Position numbers and translations under genes: made by a program. Shown here in pieces: positions 37,837 to 49,860 of a stretch of 64,000 bases of DNA (its first letter is position 1; each line of letters starts with the position of its first letter). This DNA is from Sindora glabra (taxonomy: Eukaryota; Streptophyta; Magnoliopsida; Fabales; Fabaceae), in the NCBI GenBank assembly GCA_020226215.1, contig CM035231.1, positions 55,456,876 to 55,520,875 on the forward strand. The letters run 5' to 3'. Below the pieces are notes generated by a model. That model worked only from the letters and a program-made list of their open reading frames with translations. It was not told the DNA's origin and made no database searches.

Positions 37837-40206
37837 ATCTTTTGCAGCAAATCTCCATATCCCAAACAGTAACGATATTAAATGGGGGAAAATAGGTCAA
37901 GTCAAATCTCCATATAAATATGTCAAATATAAATATTGAAATTTAAGTTATTTGTAGGCTAAAATCTTAAATTTTTTTGGCGTGAGCTTAATTTATGATT
38001 TATTTATAGATTAAAATTTTAGTCTATCCTGATTTGTTTATAAAATTTAGAAAATCTTATCTGATTTGTTAGTTTATCTAAACCTAATTATTGAAATTTA
38101 AGTTATTGATAAATTTATAAATCTAATTATATATGTTATACACAGGATTCTTTGTAAACAAAATAATCATTCTGTTAGACAAATAAGATATTGACCAGAA
38201 TTTTTTATCTTTGCTTTTATAAAATTTTTAATAATTTAACATAACAAATTATTATCATATTTATTTAAATTTGAAAAGATTAAATGATATAATGATATAA
38301 TATTTTCACTCACAAATTTTAAAATTTTAAGAAGATTGATGGCTAAATTAAAGAAGGAAAAGAAGGCATAATGATAAAAAAAAATTAGTAACTATAATGG
38401 GACTAGCAAAATAATTTAAGAGTATTAGGTTAGGGTAACATATTAGTTAAATAGATTGTCTAATAATTCAATAAGTTAAGTTTAAAATTGAAAGTTAAAT
38501 AAGCCAACAATATTTAATAAATTGACTAATACATTAACTTATGCCTGAATTATTTAATTAAATAAATAAGTAAAACTATGCTTTTAATTAACTAGCCAAA
38601 TTATAAGCTGATCATGAATTTATTTTTAATCTTAATGCTAAATAATGATTTCTTTATAAACACAAATTATTTTAACCATATTTGAGGGATGATTGTCATA
38701 TCTTTTGGGAACACGAAACGAATGGTCATAGCTTTTCTCTGCACTGGCTCTAAACCCCCACTCCCCCCTCATTTTTTGAATTGAATTCTAGTTTTTTAAG
38801 ATTTCAAACAGGTCAAAAAAAAATTACTTTGAAAAGACCAATTACATTTGTGTAATTTAAAAATAGCTAATCTCGTCAGAAATCTTTGAATGAAGGTATT
38901 TCTGTTGGACCCTTTTCTCCCCATCTGACTTGATTGTTGATACCTCATCATGGTGAGATGAGGGTAAAAAAGGAACAAAAAAAGCTTCATTTTGAAGATT
39001 TTGACAAGATTAGATATTTTCAAATTCACATAAATATCATAGGCCTTTTCTCGGCAAGACTTTGCCCTGAGTGAAGGGTGCAAACCAGCACGTCTCCTTT
39101 GTATCCCTAAAATTTTTAACAATGACCTGTCAAAGTTGGCCATAATAATTCTAGTGTACTGGTTGAAGATCACTGTCCAACACCTACATTATTTGAGAAT
39201 TGGAGACTTGTTGAACTGGATACACAAGCCATGGACCGGAAAATCCTTACTAATCGTTAAGCATGTATCTGGAAAACGAGCAGCAGGTGCGAGGCCATGT
39301 CTGGACCAATACATAAAATGAATTGGGAACAGGCCGAAGGGCTAGGAGTTCTGGGTGGTGGCCTGTGCCAGGAATTGTCCAAGGAGGCCTCAGAGTTTTT
39401 GCCAAGAAAACAGAGTTGACAAGGTGATGAATAAGGTGGTAGAGGAAGACAAATTGTAGAGTTTTAATACAAAGGAGGAGCAAGAGAAGATTGATCAATG
39501 AGTAATCATGGGGACATGATATTAGATATCAAATATAGGCCAATGATATCAGAGTTTTCCATGCAAAGACTTTATAGACAGCAAAGATAGTAAGTGGAAT
39601 ACTCATTGCATGCATTTGGTAGACGATTCATTGTTATTGCATGATAAAGGCTGTCAAAAATTAGGATAGTAACGCATTTCACCTTTGTTGGATCTGGTCT
39701 GGCTAAGATCAAGTCCTTATCAATTTATAAATCATGTTAGTTTCAATCAAGCTTTTGGTTTTATGCTCCTTTTCATAATTTAACTCGGTTTATTTGGATT
39801 AACTAATAGTAGCGTTGAACAATAACCTTGGGCTTGTTTCAAGCTATTGGAACTTGGAATAAAATGCTAGGCACAGTGATAAGCCTTTGATACTCGATGA
39901 TGGCATTGTAAACCAAAATTTGACGATATGTATGTGACTGAGAATGCAAGAAGTATATTAACATGACGCAAAATTTTGAGAAGGTTAAAAGAAAAGAAAA
40001 CGACGACGATAACATACTATACAGTTAGCACTGATGGATATTATCAGGTAGTCCCTTTGTCAGACGACAATCTCCTTAAAATGGAGAAGCACTTTCAATC
40101 TTCCTAAACACAGAAAAATTAACAGAAGCCACACAGATGAACAGCACAATTCTTGACATTTGCAGGCTTAAATTCTGGCAAGATCAAATGGGTCCTCAGG
40201 CGGCTT
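37837..40206. other. Intergenic, 3' flank of FAB1
   Basis: AT-rich to about 38700, then more balanced sequence to 39550 that contains a 125-codon minus-strand open frame (38796-39173) and an 82-codon one (39250-39498). Neither shows a recognisable domain. This stretch may be a transcribed non-coding region or the remnant of a gene. No splice-consistent extension was found. Confidence 0.4.
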
Positions 40207-43200
40207 TCATGAATTTTCATCACAAAGGTCAGATTGGGAGCCACTGGAGTGCAATACTGGGGGAGAAAATTGATCTGGCACCATAAGGAAATATGTAGTC
40301 ATTGCTTTTCTGAACCGTTTCTTGTACTGCTGAGGTGATATTACAGTTGGTGGAGCATTTTTAGGGCCACCAAGGATGCCTGAGGTCTTAACCCAAGTTT
40401 CAAGCTGCTTATCCCATGTATATTGCCTCATAAAATCAATGATACCTAAAACCAGCTCATGTTTTTCCTCATCCACACCAAGCAGCAATGAATAGTCCAT
40501 CACATGAATCCCCTTTAGTGGCATATAAATAATCAGTCATTAATAGAAATGTCGAGAAATTTAATACAAAGGCCACAGAAAAATATGATTAACCACTAAG
40601 AATATAATTCTGGCTAAAGTATGAGGATCAAGAAGGAGCAGTAAGGTTGAACTTACAGCAAGAAACGAAGTGTCATTCCACACAGCCCTCTCAAGCAACC
40701 GTTTTGCCTTGTTTCCAACAAATATTGGAGAAGTTGGCATTGCTTCGATGAGATTCTGATCCAGCAGGACTTTGTCACTCCCACTGGTATCCGGATTATA
40801 TCGCGAACGAGAAGACCCCTTGAGATCATAGAGGCGTCTGATGTTTCGCCTATATAAAAGGTTTTCCATTACCAACACATCCATTTTTGTTTCCTTACCT
40901 CCTTTGAGGTGCTTTGATGTCACCTTCATAGAAAAACACAACATAGAATGAGAAGCTGTTCAACAATTGGCATAAAAATAAGAGGGCGTTCATAAGCAAC
41001 ACATCCATATTTGAGAGAACTAAATCAGCAAGCAAGAAAAGAGAGAGGCATTCAATTACTAAGAACTGTGACAACTTGAAATACTAGAATGGGGACATAA
41101 GAAAATTTCTCCAAAATTAATGGATGGATCAAGTAAAGGAACCTGATATATGCCCAAGATCCTTGCCAGACAAGTTGGGCTTCCAGAACTGATTGATTGA
41201 GATAAGTAATTGAAATAAGCTGGTGCAAACTTGATGAATGACTCAAGCTCTGTCTTTGTAACCTGTTTGATTATGAAACGATCGTCCAAAGTTTTGGCAA
41301 AGAAAACATTGCTCTTTCCACCTTGGGCCCCCCACTTCTTACAACGACTAAGGGACCGTACAAAATCTAACTCGGAAGGGCAACAAGCCTTTCTTAGAGC
41401 CTCAAATCCCCTTGCATAGTAGCAAGTTACAGTATATTTCACCTTCCCAAGGGAGCTATCATCTGAAAAAGAAACCCTTGCATGAAAATCCGTAGTGCAT
41501 GACACTGAATTCCCAGCCTGAGAACTCCGAGACCCAGAAGCAGACAACATGCTCTCATCAAAAGAACTGTAGGTACTACTACCAATAACCTCATCAAAAG
41601 AGTTCAGTGAAAGTAGGTAAGTTGAATCGAGGAGGGGCGTACCATCTAAGCTGTCTTTAGACTTTTCAGATTCAGACATCTGGACATGATAATCTAATGA
41701 CACAAGTACATGCGCAACAATGCTAGTGGGCTCATCATCATAGACAGGCACTACAGTATCATTAATACCAGGCAGAAGCAATCTCGCCCCAGTCTGGCGT
41801 TCAAATTCGTGAAAGGATAGAATGTACACAGGATTGTATTCACCAAGTTTGTGAGTATCAAATGGAGCAGTTTTCTTGAATGAACTATAAGAATGTGGAA
41901 AGGGCATCCCAATAAATCGAGTATCAGAACCTCTGGGAAGCAATTTAAAGTCATGAGCAGATTCTGTCTCAACCCCCCCAGTATATTTTCCAGAATCTGC
42001 CTTTGGTAAAATTAAATTTGTTATAGGTGAAGGAACTGCCAGATTTGATTCAGAAAGTGGACACACATTTTCTCTGTGTGCTAAATTTGTTGGATAACTT
42101 TCACCAGTCCATGCTACGTCAAGAGTATCAGATAAATTGGCCACAGTCGGAGACCCCCCCTCTGACAAAGCCCTTTGGACAGTTCCTCCAAACTTTGAAG
42201 GATCAGATTTATTCCTAATGTTTGAATTACAAGAAACAGAAAGCTCAACTTTCCCATGACTTTTGTCCATACCTTTGTCCTCACTTTTGTGTACTTCACC
42301 GGGCTGCTTAAGATGACCAATATTTTCTTCATGAAAAGCTCTATCAGGCTTTGTTTTTGGATTCAAGGAATGACAACTGCTATGGCCTCTCCCTGGACCT
42401 TTGATCACAGTCATGTCAACAGCCTTCTCCCCAGAGCTAAGTGGCTTCTCATTTAGCATTGGATATGAAGTCCTTGACTTGTCTTGAAGAATACTACTAC
42501 TTAAATTGGACACATGTATCAAGCGCTGATCCCAAACATAAGATAGGATCAGAATCTGTCTGCACAATTTATTGAGCTCTAGAATATCAACCATCGACTG
42601 GCTACCTTTCACTTCTTTATGCAGTGTCTTTTGAAACAATTCCTAAACAATATGACATAAGGAATGAGAAATAAGGAATTAATGTACTTGCACCTCAAAG
42701 TCAAGTGAGGTTAATCAATATAAATTTATTGGACCTAACAACAACAAATCCAACAAGTGGATGGAATGTTCAGAAGGGCAAAAATTATGTTGAGATTTGA
42801 TCATACTGATCATTTCGGAACCATATTTTTATCTTGAATTCTGAGGATGTTGGAAGGCATGGCGAAACACAAACAACTTACCTTGAATTCTTCTTTCTCT
42901 TTCTGCAGCATCCCTTCCAATTCAAAAATCAGGCACTTAAAATCAGATGTCTTATTTCCACCCTCCAGCAACACATAACCTGGCAGCTTTTCTGACATCT
43001 GATGCAGTGTATTGAGCACTTCACTAAACAATAACTCAGCCTTCTTATACACCTGGCGTACGAGATCAAAAAGCCCATAAATACTAAAGCACTCAAAAGT
43101 TTGCATTATACTTCAACTAAGATTTATAGTTATCAACCTCATTTGCTCCATTCTGTAGCCAATCCTGATTGTCATAGTTGAATTCAAGTTTAGGTGGAGG

Positions 43201-46200
43201 AAGATAAACAGAATGAAGCTCAATTGAAGCATAGCGAAAGCATGCGACAATACTCCCCAAACTGCACATGTAAAATAAAGATTCAATAATACAACCAAGA
43301 GTATGAGATGACTGCTTTTGTTATTTATTGGTCACATAAACATTTCCCATGCTACATAATGCAGTGCAACCCAATCCAGCACCAATTAAACCATATTTGG
43401 CACTGATTTGAGTATGCAAGCACAGGCCAAGAGTGTGCACATAAAATTATGCTTTGATGATTTTTATGAGTTCTCGTATGAGAGAAAAAATTTATGTTAT
43501 TTATATAAATATAGATAGCAAGTTAAACGATGGCACCAACATGGTAGGCATGTCTTGTTCAATACATCTTCTGCTCATGACAGCATAACATCAATTTTCA
43601 TGTTTAACACGATTAAATTGGGGAGGAGAAGAAGCATACGCGTAAAATCTCCAACAATCTCTATGGAGAGAATGGCCACAATTTGCAACACTGCTTGCCG
43701 CTTTATGATTTGAAAAGCTCATCTCCAAAAATTTCCCAAATGAAAAGCCCCGCGCAGCATCAGACATGACTATTCTCCGAGTGGCAGGAGGTAAACCATT
43801 AACACGAGGACATTTTAGGCACCTCCGCCACATCCAGATTTTACCTTCCCTTTCCCCTGGTAGAGGGAACTCTAGTTTTCTGACAGCAATTGTAAGGCTC
43901 CCTTGTTGATGAGTATAACAATGAACATGAGCTTCCGAAGGCAACAGACATGAGTGGCAGCAGTTGCTCTAACAAAGAAATGTTAATTTCATTTGAGCTA
44001 TGAGGTTGTCAGTTTGCAAATTGGAGATAAAATCATTAAAAACCAACTATTAAGCAAATAATAAGTACCTGATCAAACAATTGGTCTTGCAAAAATCGTC
44101 CCAAAGGCTTATCAGAGCTTCCATAGTATTTAATTCGTACTAGATGTAAATTTTCACACACGCTTCCTTTCCAGACACATCTCGTTGATAAAAAAACCAA
44201 TATATGGTCTGAAGTTGAGGGAGGAAAATCTTCTTTTGAGTTCAATATTTCACTATGAATATCATTATTATCATGTTTCACAAAATGTGGCTCTTGGTTA
44301 CCACCCTGATTTGCATCCAAAGTTTTCTCATTAGTGTCATCATTACCAAACTGTCCTGAAGGCTCTGAGCTATCACAAGAATCAGAAATAAGATCATTAT
44401 TCAACACACTCTCTCCAATCTTAGTTTGTTTGCAATGGAAGGATTCCTTAGGACCTTTTTCACCATCCCCTTCAGAAGCATTATTTGCTATAACACTGTT
44501 GTGCTGAGAAGATGAAATATCCCGCATTGAGGGAGTGGTATCTCCAGAAAACTCATGCCAGCAGACCAAGTCAACCACCAGTGATTTGTTTATAGATGCT
44601 TCTCTTTCTTTCTGGTCACCATCATTAGAATTTTGTACTTCTTTAGTATGCTCAGTTCCCTGATTTGCTCCAGCAGCCAGCACAGAAAATTCAGGGATAG
44701 TGGAAATAGACCTGTTTACTGTTGACAGTTTATTGGGTAATGTGACAGTTATAGGAGACTTCAGATGAAGCTTTGGAAGCAAAGCACCTTCATCAGCCAG
44801 AAAAGATATCTCCAGGGCCAGATCATAGGCCGCAAAAACTCCATATTGGATCACATGTTTTACCTTCTTCAACTCATCCTTGTTAGCCCCCTTGAGTAAG
44901 ACCTTTTTTTTTTTTTTTTAATTTGATAGAGAAAGGAAAATTTTATCATCAGAAGAAAGAATACGTGAATAGAGGATCCTCAAGTAAGACATTAAAAATG
45001 CAACATATATAATCATCTAAACAAAAGAGAACAATAATGTTGGATTATCTGATATCTTGATCTTTCTTTACAACTTATTTTTCTGAATTGATGATGTTGA
45101 ATCCAGAATTTTTAATTTTTTGGACTGACAACAGAAACTGCAGATTTCAGTAGACCCATTTGTTGCAATTTCATTAGTGAAACCAATGATGGGGAGCAGA
45201 GAAACTAGAGACCGCAGTCCCTGTGGTCAGTTCTTACAAAGATTAAAAAGAAAAAAGGGAAAACAACAACAACTAAAAAACTGACTAAGTTTACTAACCT
45301 GATTAAATCACACCAATCTCCGATATTTTATGTAATAAAACTTAGCTATTGTTAAATCTAAATTTTAGTGTAAAAATTTTAATATAATTTCCTTGGGTCC
45401 TTTTCCTATCAGATCAAGCTTTCAAAATATTTGGATGTTCAACATTGTCAGAACAGTTGTTTGAAAGATCATTGATTCAAGCTTCAGTAGCCCCCTTGAG
45501 TTGGTTCTAGCTTGTGTTTAATTTAAGGTCTATCTTTAAGTGCTGGTAGGAAAGGATGCACTTCTTTTACAGAAAAGAAGCATAAGAGTTTTACACTTGA
45601 TATACATATTTCTTCTCATTATTATCAACTCCTTGTTTGGGATATTGATAATCTGCCAGGATAGCAAATTATACAAATCACAATGCAATCAAATATAGTT
45701 TGCACTGCATAATAATAACATAAATTTGGTAGCCTCAAAATGCATAGGTAAGGTTGCAGAGCTTACAGTGCAACCCAAAGGCTTTGGACAACCCTCAAAG
45801 AACATAAGGGTCTTTGTTGATTTTTTTGCACCTTGACCAGCATTGCTATGCTCCTCAAAATATTTCTCCACATAGAATGTTTCGCAATGCCCCAGTTTTG
45901 GGGAAGTTAAATGATCGATTGAAGGGACAATCTGTGCCCCAGTGCAGCGGGCTATATGCTCTAAAAGTGGCCGCTTAATATTCAGAACAAGTGATATGTT
46001 TTTTTCTAGAAGATATTCTTGAGCATACCGAGATACTGACTTCTCCACCAAAAGAACATTCGGGTGATGAGCATCAATCTTAGTAACTGCCATCTTCAAA
46101 TGGTCCATCTCCTGTAAGAGTCAAAACAAGAGTTAAAAAAAATTCATTATATTTAGAACTATTATAATGTAAAATGGCAATAAGAATCATGGGAAAACAC

Positions 46201-48719
46201 TGCAGCTGTATGCAACCGTAACAAGGCACATATTTAAAACATAATCAAACTTTAAGGCTTGGGTTAGTGAAAGGAACCTGTTGTAACAAAGTATCAACAC
46301 TTGACAACTGATTAGAAACACGGTGATACTCCAAAGCTCCTTCAAGTATTAGAAAATGTGGTTTATCAAATCTTGATGTCATTCGGCGATGAGCTACATT
46401 CTTCTTACAAACAACACCTTTAATCACCATGCTGGACAATACAAAATTGAATTCCATTAGCAAGCATACAGATAGCAAAAATAGCAAACCAACTTAGAAA
46501 GCATTCTCCAAGAAAGAGAAGTGTATGAAACTGGTAAATTTGTATCCTCCATTTTTCAAGAAAACAAACATGCTTCAGCATTACGAGTCTCTAACATTAT
46601 CTGAGTACTTCCCCACAACATGGGATATAATATATGTGTGCAAGTCAGGTGACACTATCAATAAATAATGTCCCTTATCCATTGCTTCCCAAATGTATTG
46701 CACATCCAAATATAATGAGGAGAAAAGCAGAATGACTGTTTTTCAATTTATCTCCTTTTCTTTATTATCTCAAGGGGCTCGTATCTTCTATTCTGTTCTA
46801 TTATCTTATCTTACGTTGTCCTTTTATAATTTCCATTTTGTTCCAATGGAGGACTGAAAATAAAAAATTAAAAAGAGTTGAAAGCAAAGCAGAGTCATCA
46901 GTTGCACCAAGCTTATTATGAGGGTTAAACATAGTCTCTACCAAAAGAATGAAACAAGAGGAAAAGAAAATGAAGAATAAAGTCCTGCAGTAAGCAGACT
47001 TACATATCTTTATTCTATTAACTTGTGTGATTTGCATAATAAGTCCATTATCATACCTTTCACTTCGTTGCCCACAAGCTATGCATTTAACCTTCACATA
47101 TCCACGAGGATCCATTCCTCCACCCTTGCTCATATCAGGTTTCAGAAGTGTGGCAGCTTCCCACGACAAAGCTGTAATTATTTCCAACCAACTTTCTTTG
47201 CCATCTTCATCACAAACTGGTAGGTTTTCCCCCTGCAAAAGCTGTGCAACCAAAGCTCTAAAGTTCCCTTCCCCAACATTCTTCATGGCTTTCCTATGCT
47301 CTTCACTAGATCTATCCCTACTACAGTATTCTCCGGAGCCAAAGCTGGTATCTCCAGTTGCACCCTCGTCATCATCATCATAAGAAAGAATAGCTTCTCT
47401 ATCATCCTCTCCATCTTCAGGTTTAGGAGGAAGCCACATAACACCATTTTTCTCAAAGTCCACAGGATCAGAATTAGTACTTTCCTCATCATAAGTTGGA
47501 GTTACAATTCCATCAACACGCTCATGCTCATCAGCTTCTTTTCCAGCTGCCTGAATTCCATCCACACTTCTTAAATCAAGATTCTGAGGAGAGGTTGGGC
47601 AACTGAAACTGTTAGTTTCAATGTTATCTCCATCAAGATGCAGCTCAAGTGGTCCATAAACATGATCAATTCCATGAATGTTTACTGCTTCATCATAATC
47701 ATTGGTGTAATTGAAATGATTTGATTCCATATCAGAATGATAAACATCGTAGCCAAAGTCCTCATCATCACTCCTGGTACAGAAGAATAAACATTAGAAA
47801 AGCAATAAAGCATCAGAATAAAAAGGTTGAGCTATTCTGGTTTGATGTTCCACCATCTAGAAAGCATGTGAACCAGATGGATATAAATTATATTAAGAAT
47901 GAATGTGCAAAACCAAATATCCAGAGTTTCGATAGATAAGATCTCTACCTCTGGCGGTCTGGCTCACCTCCGGCACTCATTTTAGTTCTTTTTTTCTCAA
48001 CATATATGTGCCCATCGTCATAAGCAGAAATGCAAGCATACAAAATGAAGACTAAAATTTTAAGAAAAGAAAAAACATAACTTCATTCAGTGATCCAAAA
48101 GATGAGCCATAAAAGAGGGTTACCTGTTGAAGCAAAGGTCAAATTGGTTAGAAGGCAAACCCCCTAGAGCTCCACTGGGATCAGTACTTCTCCCAGAAGC
48201 TAAATGTTCTTGGTCATCTGTTACTAAATCCATCAGGGAGAACTGATGAGGGCCGTAAGGCATGTGCTGATAAGGTCCAGTTGGGTAAGGAACTGAACTA
48301 GAAGTGCTGCTGCTACTATGACAAGTGTAACTGGACTTGGAGCTAGCCAAGCTTGTTGCAGATGGTGATGAGCTGAGACAAGGAGTGGCTGAAAGAGTTT
48401 CATTATCAACCATTGCTACCCCCTGTTCCCATTGCTTAAAGCAAAAGTTACAGACTCTAACTTCATGGCCATTCCTTGGTTCATCTGATGTTGCAGGAGC
48501 AGAGTTTGCAGTACACTTGGCACAGAAAACTCGGCCACAGATCCGGCAATGATGTCTGCGGTTAAATATGGTAAACTGGGAGTCACACTCGTAGCATACC
48601 CTACAGCTCTGGTCGGGCATCCAAAAGTCCCTTGACACATTTGGGGGCTCAGCCCTCCTAGTGATCCAGGACCTAACTACCTCAACAAACTCAGATAGTC
48701 TTTTATCTGACGTTCCCAT
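40207..48719 (-). CDS. FAB1: FAB1/PIKfyve-type PI3P 5-kinase
   Basis: This enzyme makes PI(3,5)P2 from PI3P on endosomal and vacuolar membranes. Eleven exons join in phase: 48719-48124, 47773-47057, 46431-46278, 46111-45767, 44902-44069, 43968-43640, 43261-43138, 43052-42882, 42642-41143, 40923-40657 and 40512-40207, giving 1780 aa, close to Arabidopsis FAB1A/B. The FYVE finger is at residues 33-95 (WMPD, RRHHCR at 54-59, RVCNFC). The Cpn60/TCP1-like domain follows at about 440-690 (GVVCKKNVAHRRM, SIDHL, GCPKPLGCTVLLKGANKDEL). A Cys/His-rich CCR region holds SNCCHSCLLP and CGHSLHRDC. The kinase has GGKSNVFFAKTLDDRFIIKQ near 1531, YDLKGSSRSRYN and the catalytic-loop MDYSLLLGVDEEKHELVLGI. The N-terminal FYVE domain makes it an A/B-type rather than C/D-type FAB1. 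A possible alternative first exon lies in intron 1. Confidence 0.95.
44904..44977 (-). mobile_element. Short retroposon tail against a FAB1 acceptor
   Basis: On the minus strand a fragment of about 75 bases ends in A16 (T16 at 44904-44919 on the plus strand). It is flanked by 15-base near-repeats: CCTCAAGTAAGACAT at 44978-44992 and CCTTGAGTAAGACCT at 44890-44904. The second copy spans the acceptor of FAB1 exon 5 and its first codons. The insert therefore looks like the 3' end of a LINE or SINE whose target duplication included the splice site. The A-run now occupies the position of the polypyrimidine tract. Confidence 0.6.
47949..47987 (-). other. Possible alternative FAB1 first exon or microexon
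   Basis: Inside FAB1 intron 1 the minus strand reads ATGAGTGCCGGAGGTGAGCC from 47980, continuing to CGCCAGAG|GTAGAG with the donor at 47948. It leaves the same two-base phase (AG) as exon 1. Splicing to exon 2 would give MSAGGEPDRQ followed by RSDDEDFGYD in frame, a product without the FYVE domain. Alternatively, an acceptor AAAAAAAG at 47988 makes a 39-base in-frame internal exon. Locally high GC against an AT-rich intron supports selection or function. Transcript evidence is absent. Confidence 0.4.
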
Positions 48720-49860
48720 GGACTATGAACCCCCCCAAGCCAACTCATTATGAGTTATTCATTGAGCAGGTTCGCTAACACTCAGCATGAGATGCTCGTT
48801 AGATGAACACTTCAGATACCGAAAAGCGGGAGAAATCACCGCCTGCACAAACTAATATATCCAAGAACTATGAAATTTGGGAAAAATCATTTGATTGCTG
48901 CATGCATTATTTTCTACAACAGAGATGTGCAAAATAATCATGGAATATTGTCAGAGTTAAGCACTGGGCAATATAATTAAATTGAATCTAGCAGCTTTAA
49001 AAGCTAACAAATTTTACATCTCCAAAATAAAATAAAATAAATACCATTCTGATTAAGGACTTCTATGAATTTAACGATTTGGGGTAATGTTGCCACTGCA
49101 ATTGCCTACACAAGTATGTAAAATGAGTAGAGCAACCCCAATAATACCGTTGGAAATTAAATCAGGTAAGGAAACGATATAGCTTGAGGGTTTTTTATGC
49201 TGCCTGGAGTATACCAATTCCCGAGATCTTTAATATCGTCAGATTCTAACCTTAAATCACAGTGTTACATGCAGCCTACTAATTCAAAAAGAAACCGGAA
49301 AGATAGTGCAATGTCAATTACCTGTCAACCAACAACTAAAATCATCAAGAAACACCTCAGAAGATTCAATTCAAGACCAAAGACCACAAAGGCAAAGGGC
49401 GACAACCATAACAGGATCTCCACCTCACTTCAGAAGATTCCCAACAAGCTCACTCTTACTGAGCTCTATGCTTCACTTTCAAGAATGCCCAGAAAGCAAA
49501 AATGCAATCCTTCTTCTAATTATACTGACCTAGATGCGAAAACACCACAATTCAAGAACACAAGCACAGAATCTTCATTGATGATTGTTCTTGAACTACC
49601 CTCTTGCCAAAAAAAAAAAAGAAAAACTACACAGAATTTGACCGTAACCTCTAGGAAGGCAGGCCAAGACAAGAACTTTCTGGTAAGTGAAAGCGCAAAA
49701 TGATCAATTTCTGTCTAAAATTCCAAGCTTAAATCCGTAAGCAAAAAACCCGTAATCAGACACATCCCTCAGCTTCCTCCCTTGCGGCCACAGTAGCAAT
49801 AATGTTCAAAATAAATAGTAACAATAATATTCACAATAAAACAAATAAATAATTGTCTAT
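48720..49860. other. FAB1 5' flank and likely 5'UTR
   Basis: This is the upstream region of FAB1 on the minus strand. It is less AT-rich than the surrounding DNA and holds a 168-codon plus-strand open frame (49197-49703) that is antisense to any FAB1 leader. That frame is Lys/Ser/Thr/Asn-rich with no domain and is not called as a gene. A CT-rich stretch near 49760-49790 could mark the 5' end of the transcript, but this is not established. Confidence 0.35.

Noticed and set aside
37253..37939. Arg/Pro-rich plus-strand frames in a GC-rich block
   Set aside because: They reflect the GC-rich arms of the hAT-like element, not a gene.
46980..47580. Plus-strand frames of 66-118 codons opposite FAB1 exon 2
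   Set aside because: They are shadows of an acidic coding exon on the other strand; the Ser-rich ends mirror Asp/Glu codons.
49197..49703. 168-codon plus-strand open frame upstream of FAB1
   Set aside because: It is biased to Lys, Ser, Thr and Asn, shows no domain and has no splice-consistent partner exons. It lies antisense to the likely FAB1 leader.
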